Source: Rhizobium ruizarguesonis (GTDB lineage Bacteria; Pseudomonadota; Alphaproteobacteria; Rhizobiales; Rhizobiaceae). Taken from it: 64,000 nt of DNA. The stretch lies in the NCBI RefSeq assembly GCF_012349115.1, contig NZ_PQIG01000083.1:21941-85940 (forward strand), given 5' to 3'. Below are positions 51,844 to 60,070 of the stretch, in pieces (within the stretch, counting starts at the first letter, position 1; the number at the start of each line of letters is the position of its first letter). A program made the translations under genes and the position numbers. The notes beneath the pieces are model-generated. The model was not told the origin of the DNA. It did not search any database and worked only from the letters and a program-made list of their open reading frames with translations.

Positions 51844-53058
51844 ATGTCGAGCAACCAGAAGAGCAACGTCGCGCGGATCGTCAGCGAAAACGCCGGGACC
51901 GAAGAGGCGCAGGCCGAGGTCGCGACCGTTGCAGAGGCTCCGATGGCGGAAGCCCGCGAAGTGCCGTCTGCCCCCGCGCAGTCGGCGCCGGCTTCGGTCG
52001 CCGCACCCGCGGCTGCGAAGAAGCGCCGCAGCCCGGTGCTGCCGATCGTCGTGCTCGCCCTTCTCGCGGGCGGCGGCTGGTATGGTTACGAATGGTGGAC
52101 GAACGGCCGCTTCATGGTGTCGACCGACGACGCCTATATCGAAGGCGATATCGCAACGATTTCGCCGAAGGTCACGGGCTACGTCGCGAAGGTGAACGTT
52201 GTCGCCAACCAGGAAGTCAAAGCGGGCGACGTGCTTGCCACGCTTGATAACGGCGACTATCAGAACGCCCTCGACTTGGCCCAGGCCCAGATCGTCACCG
52301 AACAGCTTTCGCTGCAGCGTATCGACGCGCAGATCGAAGGCGCGAATGCGAGCCTCGTGCAGGCGCAGGCGCAGAAGGTGGCACTCGAAGCGGCCGTTCG
52401 CGGTGCCGAGATCACCCAGAAGCGCCAGAGCGACCTTCAGGCGAAGTCGGTCGGCACTGCCGCCGATCTCGACAACGCCAATATCGCCCTCGACCAGGCC
52501 AAGGCCAATCTTGCCGGCGGCGACGCCAACATTACCGCGGCACAGGCCAACATCACCATTCTCCAGGCCCAGCGTAAGGAAGCCGAAGGCTCCGTCCGTT
52601 CGCTTGAGATCTCGCGCGACAAGGCCGTCCGCGACCTTTCTTTCACCGTGCTCAAGGCGCCTTATGACGGCATTGTCGGCAACCGCTCCGTCCAGGAAGG
52701 CGACCTCGTCTCTCCCGGCCAGCGCCTGATGGCGCTCGTTCCGGTGCGCCAGCTCTACATCGACGCCAATTTCAAGGAAACGCAGATCCAGCATCTGGTG
52801 CCGGGCTCGAAGGTCAACGTCCAGGTCGATGCCTATAGCGAGCATCCGATCGTCGGCACCGTCGAATCGATCGCGCCGGCTTCCGGCTCGGTCTTTTCGA
52901 TGCTGCCGCCGGAAAACGCCACGGGCAATTTCACCAAGGTGATCCAGCGGGTGCCGGTGCGCATCGCGCTGCCGCAGGATGCGCTCGACAGCGGGCGTCT
53001 GCGCGCGGGCCTGAGCGTCGTCGTCGACGTCGACACCCGTACGGCGCCGAGCAAGTAA
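51844..53058 (+). CDS. EmrA/HlyD-type multidrug efflux adaptor
   Basis: A 404-residue membrane-fusion protein anchored by one helix (about 64-82) after an Ala/Pro-rich cytoplasmic tail. Domain order is lipoyl half (DDAYIEGDIATISPKVTGYV), long coiled-coil hairpin (about 130-230), second lipoyl half (LKAPYDGIVGNRSVQEGDLV) and beta-barrel. It couples the MFS pump to an outer-membrane factor. Rhizobium etli RmrA is a protein of this kind, but identity with it was not tested. ATG 51844 is used rather than GTG 51838. Confidence 0.9.
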   Translation: MSSNQKSNVARIVSENAGTEEAQAEVATVAEAPMAEAREVPSAPAQSAPASVAAPAAAKKRRSPVLPIVVLALLAGGGWYGYEWWTNGRFMVSTDDAYIEGDIATISPKVTGYVAKVNVVANQEVKAGDVLATLDNGDYQNALDLAQAQIVTEQLSLQRIDAQIEGANASLVQAQAQKVALEAAVRGAEITQKRQSDLQAKSVGTAADLDNANIALDQAKANLAGGDANITAAQANITILQAQRKEAEGSVRSLEISRDKAVRDLSFTVLKAPYDGIVGNRSVQEGDLVSPGQRLMALVPVRQLYIDANFKETQIQHLVPGSKVNVQVDAYSEHPIVGTVESIAPASGSVFSMLPPENATGNFTKVIQRVPVRIALPQDALDSGRLRAGLSVVVDVDTRTAPSK

Positions 53059-53085
53059 GCCTCTAGGAAAGGCGGGGGTGGTCTG

Positions 53086-54684
53086 ATGGCCGGCAGCGCG
53101 ACAGCAACAGCGGGGACGATTCCGGCAGCGCCTGCTCATGCCGACGAGCGCATGGATCCGAAGAAGCTCATCGCCTTCTTCGCGATGGTGCTCGGCATGT
53201 TCATGTCGATCCTCGACATCCAGATCGTCTCGGCCTCGCTTGCCGAGATCCAGGCCGGCCTTTCGGCCGGAACCGACGAGATCGGCTGGGTGCAGACGTC
53301 CTATCTGATCGCCGAAGTGATCATGATCCCGCTTTCCGGCACGCTGGCGCGCATCATCTCGACGCGTTATCTCTTCGCGATCTCGGCCGCCGGCTTCACC
53401 ATGGCGAGCGCGCTTGCGGCAACGGCGACGAATATCGACCAGATGATCGTCTACCGCGTCATCCAGGGCTTCATCGGCGGCGGCATGATCCCGTCGGTCT
53501 TCGCGGCTGCCTTCACCATCTTCCCGCCCTCGAAGCGCAGCATCGTCTCGCCGATCATCGGCCTGATCGCGACGCTGGCACCGACCATCGGCCCGACCGT
53601 CGGCGGTTATCTCAGCCACGCCTTCTCCTGGCACTGGCTGTTCCTCGTCAATATCGTTCCCGGCATCATCGTCACGATCGTCACCTGGAACTTCATCGAT
53701 TTCGACAAGCCGGAACTGTCGCTTTTCAAGAAATTCGACTGGTGGGGGCTGATCTCGATGGGCGTGTTCCTCGGCGCGCTGGAATATGTGCTCGAAGAGG
53801 GCAATTCGAACGATTGGTTCAACGACAGTTCCATCACCATCGCAGCGGTTGCCTCCGGCGTTGCAGCCGTCGTCTTCTTCTATCGCGCCTTCACGGTGGA
53901 TTTCCCTGTCGTCGACCTGAAGGCTTTCGCGAACCGGAATTTCTCCTTCGGCTCGGTGTTTTCTTTCGTTATGGGCATCGGCCTCTACGGCCTCACCTAT
54001 ATCTACCCGGTCTATCTCGGGCGCATTCGCGGCTATGATTCTCTGATGATCGGCGAGACGATGTTCGTCTCCGGGCTTGCGATGTTCTTCACCGCGCCGA
54101 TCGCCGGCCGGCTGTCGACCAAGATGGACCTGCGCCTGATGATGGTGATCGGCTTCGTCAGTTTCGCCGCCGGCACCTTCATCATGATGCATCTGACGGC
54201 GGATTGGGATTTCTACGAGCTGTTCATCCCGCAGATCTTGCGCGGCTTCGGGCTGATGATGTGCATGGTGCCGATCAACAATATCGCGCTCGGCACGATG
54301 CCGCCCTCGCGCATTCGCGGCGCGTCCGGCCTTTTCAACCTGACCAGAAACCTCGGCGGCGCAGTCGGCCTTGCCGTCATCAACACCGTGCTCACCAACC
54401 GCCAGGACGTGCATTATGAGCGGCTGCGGGAGAATATGGACTGGGGCAATCCGGCGGCGATCGACCAGATGAACAACATGGCCGCCAATTTCAACACCTA
54501 CGGCATGGATGGCGCCTCGGTCGCGATCAAGCAGATGGTCGGGCTTGCCACCAAGCAGGCGATCATCCTTTCCTTCAGCGACGTGTTCCTGATCCTGACC
54601 GCGCTTTTCCTCGCGATGATCCTCGGTGTCGCCATGATCAAGAAACCCGCGCCGCAAGGCGGGGGAGGCGGTGGCGGCCACTGA
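53086..54684 (+). CDS. EmrB/QacA-type MFS drug efflux transporter (DHA2)
   Basis: A 532-residue major-facilitator pump of the 14-helix DHA2 family. Motif C (GPTVGGYL) and the start of helix 1 with LDIQIVSASLAEIQAGL, where the acidic residue for proton coupling lies, are present. It lies 27 bp after the adaptor gene. A Gly-rich short tail ends the protein. Expected role is proton-driven export of hydrophobic drugs or plant compounds through a tripartite channel. Confidence 0.93.
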   Translation: MAGSATATAGTIPAAPAHADERMDPKKLIAFFAMVLGMFMSILDIQIVSASLAEIQAGLSAGTDEIGWVQTSYLIAEVIMIPLSGTLARIISTRYLFAISAAGFTMASALAATATNIDQMIVYRVIQGFIGGGMIPSVFAAAFTIFPPSKRSIVSPIIGLIATLAPTIGPTVGGYLSHAFSWHWLFLVNIVPGIIVTIVTWNFIDFDKPELSLFKKFDWWGLISMGVFLGALEYVLEEGNSNDWFNDSSITIAAVASGVAAVVFFYRAFTVDFPVVDLKAFANRNFSFGSVFSFVMGIGLYGLTYIYPVYLGRIRGYDSLMIGETMFVSGLAMFFTAPIAGRLSTKMDLRLMMVIGFVSFAAGTFIMMHLTADWDFYELFIPQILRGFGLMMCMVPINNIALGTMPPSRIRGASGLFNLTRNLGGAVGLAVINTVLTNRQDVHYERLRENMDWGNPAAIDQMNNMAANFNTYGMDGASVAIKQMVGLATKQAIILSFSDVFLILTALFLAMILGVAMIKKPAPQGGGGGGGH

Positions 54685-54705
54685 CCTCCGGCCTGTCGCC
54701 CCTTG

Positions 54706-54736
54706 AAAAGGCCCTCTTCGGAGGGCCTTTTTGTTT
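54706..54736 (+). terminator. rho-independent terminator after the EmrB-type gene
   Basis: AAAAGGCCCTC (54706-54716) and GAGGGCCTTTT (54721-54731) form a perfect 11-bp stem on a TTCG tetraloop with a T tract. It ends the TetR-controlled efflux operon. Confidence 0.93.
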
Positions 54737-54749
54737 GCCGCATTTCGGC

Positions 54750-54812
54750 CTCTAACACTTTAAATCTGCGCATAACCCCGGAAAATGGATTCCGATTTTC
54801 GGGGTTATGCGC
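54750..54812. repeat. palindromic intergenic repeat, copy 2
   Basis: GCGCATAACCCCG (54768-54780) and CGGGGTTATGCGC (54800-54812) pair perfectly. The whole 63-bp element matches the one at 21182-21247, including the 5' part CTCTAACACTTTAAATCTG. Confidence 0.8.
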
Positions 54813-54880
54813 TACGCCATCAGTCGGATGATTGCCGGCCGGATCGGAAAAAACGACGTGGAAACCGGCCTGTTGGATTT

Positions 54881-54900
54881 TTTGATTTACGTACATCAAA
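54881..54900. promoter_or_regulatory. palindromic operator candidate for the xylose-operon LacI regulator
   Basis: TTTGATTTACGTACATCAAA is a 20-bp near-perfect palindrome: arms TTTGAT/ATCAAA around TACGTA with one unpaired base on each side. It lies 32 bp before the LacI-type gene and has the form of a LacI-family site. Autoregulation is inferred. Confidence 0.6.
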
Positions 54901-54931
54901 ATTGGCGCTAATGGTCTCGTCAGGAGGAATG

Positions 54932-55954
54932 ATGAGGCCAACAGTTCACGATATCGCCGCCGCCGCCGGTGTCAGTCTCGCGACTGTCGACCGGGTTCTC
55001 AACCAGCGGCCCGGTGTGCGCCACGTCACGCGCGAAAAGGTCGAGACCGCGATCCGCGAGCTCGGTTATGTCAGAGACGTCGCCGCCGCCAATCTTGCCA
55101 AGGGGCGCACCTATCCGCTGGTCTTCATCCTTCCGGCTAGCGACAATTCCTTCATGCACGGGCTCAACGCGGAGATCCGCCAGGCGATCGTCCGCTCGTC
55201 GGCGGAACGCACCGATATCCGCACCATCGAGGTGCCGGCCTTCGATCCCGCAGCCCTCGTCGCTGTGCTTGAAGGGCTTTCCCGGGAAAAGCCGTGTGGC
55301 ATTGCGCTGGTTGCGACCGATGCGCCTGACGTGCGCGCCGCCGTCGACAGGCTGGTGCGCGAGCGCTTCCCCATCGTCACCCTGGTTTCCGATCTCACGG
55401 GCTCGCTGCGCCATCACTATGCCGGCGTCGACAATATCGCCGCCGGCCGCACAGCCGCCCGCCTGCTCGGACGATTCCTCGGGCCGCGAAAGGGCGAAAT
55501 CGCCGTGCTCGCCGGCTCCATGCTGGTGCGCGACCATCGCGAGCGGCTGGAGGGCTTCACCGCTGTCATAGCCGAGGAATTTCCCGATCTTGCGATCCTG
55601 CCGGTTCTCGAAGGCCGTGACGACCCCGAGGTCGCCCACAGGCTCGTTGCCGACGCGCTCGGGAATGCCGGCATCATCGGCGTCTACAGCCTCGGCGCCG
55701 GCAATCGCGGCCTGATCCGGGCGTTGAAGGAGAAGGCCGTCGACCGCGTGCTGACCGTGATTGCCCACGAACTGACCGCCCACACGCGGGCAGCACTCAT
55801 CGACAATACGATCGATGCGATCCTCAACCAGGATGCCGGCCATGAGGTGCGGAGCGCCATACGCGTGCTGAAGGCCAAGGCGGACGGGCTTGCCGTCATC
55901 GAAGCGCAGGAGCGCATCCGCCTCGACATATTCCTGAAAGACAATCTGCCGTAA
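54932..55954 (+). CDS. LacI-family regulator of the xylose operon
   Basis: A 340-residue LacI-type protein. The helix-turn-helix and hinge are at residues 4-50 (TVHDIAAAAGVSLATVDRVL), followed by a periplasmic-binding-like sugar domain (GIALVATDAPDVRAAVDRLV, then HYAGVDNIAAGRTAARLLG). An AGGAGGA site precedes two ATGs; 54932 fits spacing best. It heads an operon with xylB and xylA, so it probably senses xylose. The C-terminal part (AILNQDAGHEVRSAIRVLKA) resembles regulators that act on pentose operons. Confidence 0.88.
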   Translation: MRPTVHDIAAAAGVSLATVDRVLNQRPGVRHVTREKVETAIRELGYVRDVAAANLAKGRTYPLVFILPASDNSFMHGLNAEIRQAIVRSSAERTDIRTIEVPAFDPAALVAVLEGLSREKPCGIALVATDAPDVRAAVDRLVRERFPIVTLVSDLTGSLRHHYAGVDNIAAGRTAARLLGRFLGPRKGEIAVLAGSMLVRDHRERLEGFTAVIAEEFPDLAILPVLEGRDDPEVAHRLVADALGNAGIIGVYSLGAGNRGLIRALKEKAVDRVLTVIAHELTAHTRAALIDNTIDAILNQDAGHEVRSAIRVLKAKADGLAVIEAQERIRLDIFLKDNLP

Positions 55955-55975
55955 CGGCAAAGGGAGAAATACCAC

Positions 55976-57427
55976 ATGTATCTGGGTCTCGATCTCGGAA
56001 CCTCCGGCGTCAAGGCGATGCTGATCGACGGTGATCAGAAGATCGTCGGCTCGGCCAATGGTTCGCTCGACGTCTCGCGTCCGCATTCCGGCTGGTCGGA
56101 GCAGGAGCCGGCCCATTGGGTGCGCGCCACGGAGGAGGCTGTCGCCGGCCTCAAGGCGAAACATCCGAAGGAGCTTGCTGCGGTCAAGGGCATCGGCCTT
56201 TCCGGCCAGATGCACGGCGCGACGCTCATCGATGCCACCGACAAAGTCCTGCGCCCCTGTATTCTCTGGAACGACACGCGCAGCTACGTCGAGGCCGCGG
56301 CACTCGATGCCGATCCGCGCTTTCGCGCGCTCACCGGCAACATCGTCTTTCCCGGTTTCACGGCACCGAAGCTCGCTTGGGTTGCAAAGCATGAGCCCGA
56401 TGTCTTCGCCAAGATCGCCAAGGTGCTCTTGCCGAAGGACTACCTGCGTCTGTGGCTGACCGGCGACTATATCTCGGAAATGTCGGATTCGGCCGGCACC
56501 TCCTGGCTCGACACCGGCAAGCGCGCCTGGTCCCCCGAACTGCTCGCCGCCACCAAGCTTTCCGAGGAGCAGATGCCGGCGCTTGTCGAAGGCACCGAGC
56601 AGGCCGGCAAGCTGCGGTCCGAACTGGCGGCGCAATGGGGCATATCAGGTGATGTCGTCGTTGCCGGTGGTGCCGGCGACAATGCGGCTTCGGCCTGCGG
56701 CATGGGCACGGTCAGCGATGGTGCCGCCTTTGTCTCGCTCGGCACATCAGGCGTGCTTTTTGCCGCCAACGGCTCGTATCTGCCGAAGCCGGAAAGCGCC
56801 GTGCATGCCTTCTGCCACGCGCTGCCGAACACCTGGCATCAGATGGGTGTCATCCTGTCGGCCACCGATGCGCTCAACTGGCATTCCGGTGTGACCGGCA
56901 AGTCGGCCGCCGATCTCACCGGCGAACTCGGCGAGACACTGAAGGCGCCCACCGGTGTCACTTTCCTGCCTTATCTCTCCGGCGAGCGCACGCCGCACAA
57001 TGATGCCGTCATCCGCGGCGCCTTCATCGGCCTCGAACATGAGAGCAGCCGTGTCGTTCTCACCCAGGCGGTGCTCGAAGGCGTCGCCTTCGCCATTCGC
57101 GACAATCTCGAAGCGCTGCGCTCGGCCGGCACCGGCATATCCCGGGTCACGGCGATCGGCGGCGGTTCGCGCTCGCATTACTGGCTGGCGTCGATCGCGA
57201 CCGCGCTCGGCGTTCCGGTCGACCTACCGGCCGACGGCGATTTCGGCGCGGCCTTCGGCGCCGCCCGCCTCGGCCTGATCGCAGCAACGGGCGCGGATCC
57301 GATTGCCGTCTGCACGCCGCCGGTAACGGCCGGCACGATCGAACCGGTGTCCGCACTGAGCGGCGCTTATGAGGATGCTTACAAGCGCTACCGTGCGCTC
57401 TACCCGGCGATAAAGTCGCTGGCGTAG
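55976..57427 (+). CDS. xylB: xylulokinase
   Basis: A 483-residue FGGY kinase that phosphorylates D-xylulose. The N-terminal phosphate motif is DLGTSGVKAMLIDG, GLSGQMHGATLID is the xylulokinase signature around the catalytic base region, and the ATP site includes GGAGDNAASACGMG and GGGSRSHYW. A GGGAG site precedes ATG 55976. Placed between the LacI regulator and xylA, 22 bp after the regulator stop. Confidence 0.95.
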   Translation: MYLGLDLGTSGVKAMLIDGDQKIVGSANGSLDVSRPHSGWSEQEPAHWVRATEEAVAGLKAKHPKELAAVKGIGLSGQMHGATLIDATDKVLRPCILWNDTRSYVEAAALDADPRFRALTGNIVFPGFTAPKLAWVAKHEPDVFAKIAKVLLPKDYLRLWLTGDYISEMSDSAGTSWLDTGKRAWSPELLAATKLSEEQMPALVEGTEQAGKLRSELAAQWGISGDVVVAGGAGDNAASACGMGTVSDGAAFVSLGTSGVLFAANGSYLPKPESAVHAFCHALPNTWHQMGVILSATDALNWHSGVTGKSAADLTGELGETLKAPTGVTFLPYLSGERTPHNDAVIRGAFIGLEHESSRVVLTQAVLEGVAFAIRDNLEALRSAGTGISRVTAIGGGSRSHYWLASIATALGVPVDLPADGDFGAAFGAARLGLIAATGADPIAVCTPPVTAGTIEPVSALSGAYEDAYKRYRALYPAIKSLA

Positions 57428-57475
57428 GCCAACAATTCAGAACTTCGAAAAGATACGAACCCAAGGAGAATCAAC

Positions 57476-58786
57476 ATGAGCACCGGATTTTTCGGCGATA
57501 TCCAGAAAGTAAAATACGAAGGCCCGGACAGCACCAATCCGCTGGCCTTCCGCTACTACCAGCCGGACGAGATCGTCATGGGCAAGCGCATGGAAGACCA
57601 TTTGCGCTTTGCGGTGGCCTACTGGCACACCTTCACTTGGCCGGGCGGCGACCCCTTCGGTGGCCAGACCTTCCTGCGCCCTTGGTTCGAGGACACGATG
57701 AAGGCCGCCAAGCTCAAGGCCGACGTCGCCTTCGAATTCTTCTCGCTGCTCGGTTCGCCCTACTACTGCTTCCATGACGCCGACGTGCGTCCCGAAGGCA
57801 AGAGTTTCGCCGAGAACACCAAAAACCTCAACGAGATCGTCGACTATTTCGCCGAGAAGCAGGCCGCAACCGGCACCAAGCTGCTCTGGGGCACGGCGAA
57901 CCTCTTCTCCCACCGCCGCTATATGTCGGGCGCTGCGACCAATCCGGATCCCGATGTCTTCGCTTTCGCAGCCGCGACGGTAAAGACCTGCATCGATGCC
58001 ACGCAGAAGCTCGGCGGCGAAAACTACGTGCTCTGGGGCGGGCGCGAAGGTTACGAGACGCTGCTCAACACCGATATCGGCCGCGAGCTCGACCAGCTCG
58101 GACGCTTCCTCAACCTCGTCGTCGAATACAAGCACAAGATCGGCTACAAGGGCACGATCCTGATCGAGCCGAAGCCGCAGGAGCCGACCAAGCATCAGTA
58201 TGACTACGACGTCGCAACCGTCTATGGCTTCCTCAAGAAGCACGGCCTTGAAAACGAGGTGAAGCTCAATATCGAGCAGGGCCACGCGATCCTTGCCGGT
58301 CACTCCTTCGAGCACGAGTTGGCGCTTGCTAATGCGCTCGGCATCTTCGGCTCGATCGACATGAACCGCAACGACTACCAGTCCGGCTGGGATACCGATC
58401 AGTTCCCGAACAATGTTCCCGAAATGGCGCTCGCCTACTACCATGTTCTGGCAGGCGGCGGCTTCAAGACCGGCGGCACCAACTTCGACTCGAAGCTTCG
58501 CCGTCAGTCTCTCGACCCGGCGGATCTGCTGATCGGCCATATCGGCGGCATGGATTGCTGCGCCCGCGGCCTGAAGGCCGCCGCCAAGATGATCGAGGAC
58601 AAGGCTCTGTCGCAGCCGCTCGCCGATCGTTATGCCGGCTGGGAATCCGCCGAGGCGCGGAAGCTCTTCCGCGGCGAGTATTCGCTGGATGAGATCACTC
58701 ACTATGTCGAGAGCCACGACGTGAACCCGCAGCCGAGATCCGGCAAGCAGGAACTGCTGGAGAACGTCGTCAACCGCTACGTCTGA
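57476..58786 (+). CDS. xylA: xylose isomerase
   Basis: A 436-residue metal-dependent isomerase converting D-xylose to D-xylulose. Key residues match the long (class II) form: His100 and Asp103 in CFHDADVRPEG, metal ligands in EPKPQEPTKHQYD and NIEQGHAILAGH, and Asp in FDSKLRRQ. AAGGAG lies upstream of ATG 57476. It is the last gene of the LacI-xylB-xylA operon; an imperfect hairpin at 58793-58819 follows. Confidence 0.97.
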   Translation: MSTGFFGDIQKVKYEGPDSTNPLAFRYYQPDEIVMGKRMEDHLRFAVAYWHTFTWPGGDPFGGQTFLRPWFEDTMKAAKLKADVAFEFFSLLGSPYYCFHDADVRPEGKSFAENTKNLNEIVDYFAEKQAATGTKLLWGTANLFSHRRYMSGAATNPDPDVFAFAAATVKTCIDATQKLGGENYVLWGGREGYETLLNTDIGRELDQLGRFLNLVVEYKHKIGYKGTILIEPKPQEPTKHQYDYDVATVYGFLKKHGLENEVKLNIEQGHAILAGHSFEHELALANALGIFGSIDMNRNDYQSGWDTDQFPNNVPEMALAYYHVLAGGGFKTGGTNFDSKLRRQSLDPADLLIGHIGGMDCCARGLKAAAKMIEDKALSQPLADRYAGWESAEARKLFRGEYSLDEITHYVESHDVNPQPRSGKQELLENVVNRYV

Positions 58787-58792
58787 TAAAGC

Positions 58793-58819
58793 GCGCCGGC
58801 GGTCATCGGCCGTCGGCGC
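58793..58819. terminator. hairpin between xylA and the reversed LacI gene
   Basis: GCGCCGGCGG (58793-58802) pairs with CCGTCGGCGC (58810-58819) with one G-T pair. No T tract is present on either side, so it is a weak or factor-assisted end for two convergent genes. Confidence 0.4.
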
Positions 58820-58867
58820 AACCCTTTCTGACCGGGCGCTGGCCGGAAGCTTTCAGCCTATATCGGT

Positions 58868-59899
58868 TTACCGTTTCAACCAGTTGCGCGACGGCGCCGA
58901 GACGGAGTTTCGGACCACCAGATCCGGTCTCAGCAGGATTTCCGTTTCGGTCGGCCGGCCATCGGACAGGAGTTCCAGCAGCAGCGCCATCGCCTGCTTG
59001 CCGATTGCCGTTCTCGGCTGGCGGATCGTGGTCAGCGGCGGCGATATGAAGACTGCCTGCGGCACGTCGTCGAAACCGGTCACCGAGAAATCCCGTGGAA
59101 TGTCGTAACCCCGCGCGCCGAGCCCGATCATGACGCCGATCGCCGTCTGGTCGTTGACGCACATGAAGGCGGTCGGAAGCGTGTCACGCATGAAAAGCTG
59201 TTCGACCGCATGCCGCCCGCTTTCGATCGTGCCGTCACCTTCGAGCACGATCCTGGTGTCGGGCGGGATGCCGGCGGCGTCGAGGCCGGCATCGTACCCC
59301 ATGCGACGCCTGGTATAGGCAAGCCGGGTGCGTGAATCGCCGATGAAGGCGATCTTGCGATGCCCTTCGGCCAGCAGCAGGTCCACCGCTTTCCGAGCGC
59401 CTTCGGTGTCGTCGACGCCGACATAGGGAATGCCGCCGTTGAAGACGGGCTCGAAAACGCCGACGCTCGGCGGTAGCCGCGCGGTCATCGTCTGATGCCC
59501 GAAGGGCAGGATGCCGGTGAAGAGGATCAATCCGGCCGCCTGGTTGGAATTGAAGAATTTCAGATATTCCAAGCCGCGCTGGGCATCGTTCTGCGTGTGG
59601 CCGATCAGGATGCCGTAGCCGTGTGCGCGTGCTTCGTTCTCCAGCCCGACGAGAATGTTGGAGAAATTGGGATCGCCGATATCGGGCGCCACGACGAGGA
59701 TCATGTTGGAGCGGCCGAGCCTCAGGCTGCGCGCCATGGCATTCGTCGTATAGCCGGTGATGGCGATCGCCTGGTTGACCTTGAGGCGCGTGGAGTTGGC
59801 GACCTTCTCCGGCATATGGATTGCCCGGGAAACCGTCGCGATGGAGACCTCGGCGATCCGGGCGACGTCTTCGATGGTTGCGGGCGTGGAATTCGACAC
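58868..59899 (-). CDS. LacI-family regulator of the adjacent sugar ABC operon
   Basis: A 343-residue LacI-type protein starting at GTG 59899; TTG 59989 would add 30 non-family residues. The helix-turn-helix is at about 8-28 (TIEDVARIAEVSIATVSRAI), followed by the sugar-binding domain (MILVVAPDIGDPNFSNILVG, VTGFDDVPQAVFISPPLTTI). It is divergent from an ABC operon across two perfect tandem palindromes (59993-60006, 60014-60027) that are its likely operators. Confidence 0.9.
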   Translation of the reverse strand: MSNSTPATIEDVARIAEVSIATVSRAIHMPEKVANSTRLKVNQAIAITGYTTNAMARSLRLGRSNMILVVAPDIGDPNFSNILVGLENEARAHGYGILIGHTQNDAQRGLEYLKFFNSNQAAGLILFTGILPFGHQTMTARLPPSVGVFEPVFNGGIPYVGVDDTEGARKAVDLLLAEGHRKIAFIGDSRTRLAYTRRRMGYDAGLDAAGIPPDTRIVLEGDGTIESGRHAVEQLFMRDTLPTAFMCVNDQTAIGVMIGLGARGYDIPRDFSVTGFDDVPQAVFISPPLTTIRQPRTAIGKQAMALLLELLSDGRPTETEILLRPDLVVRNSVSAPSRNWLKR

Positions 59900-59992
59900 T
59901 GGGCTCTGCCTTGGGGCTGTCTTCGCCGCGACACTACACAGACTTGTCGAGAGGTCAAAGGCAGGCTTCAACTGATCTGTGTAAATCAACGA

Positions 59993-60006
59993 TGTAAACC
60001 TTTACA
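59993..60006. promoter_or_regulatory. LacI-type operator 1 (TGTAAACCTTTACA)
   Basis: TGTAAA and TTTACA arms around CC. Together with operator 2 it forms a larger 15-bp-arm inverted repeat (59992-60006 and 60014-60028). The centres of the two operators are 21 bp apart, two helical turns, allowing cooperative binding on one face. Confidence 0.82.
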
Positions 60007-60013
60007 CGATGTA

Positions 60014-60027
60014 TGTAAAGGTTTACA
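60014..60027. promoter_or_regulatory. LacI-type operator 2 (TGTAAAGGTTTACA)
   Basis: TGTAAA and TTTACA arms around GG. It lies 43 bp before the ABC ATPase start, close to where its promoter should be. It is the exact reverse complement of operator 1. Confidence 0.82.
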
Positions 60028-60070
60028 TAAGGCTTCAGAGCGGACGGGGAGCCGCTTTGGGGAGGATCAG

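Noticed and set aside
51556..54681. Very long open frame (over 1000 codons) antisense to the EmrAB-type genes
   Set aside because: The forward strand encodes complete, motif-bearing adaptor and MFS proteins. The antisense frame is His/Asp/Arg-rich and without domains, as expected from GC3-biased codons read backwards.
58868..59989. Longer start (TTG 59989) for the second LacI regulator
   Set aside because: The extra 30 residues are not family-like and would run across the region between the operators and the normal LacI N-terminus; GTG 59899 gives the expected protein.
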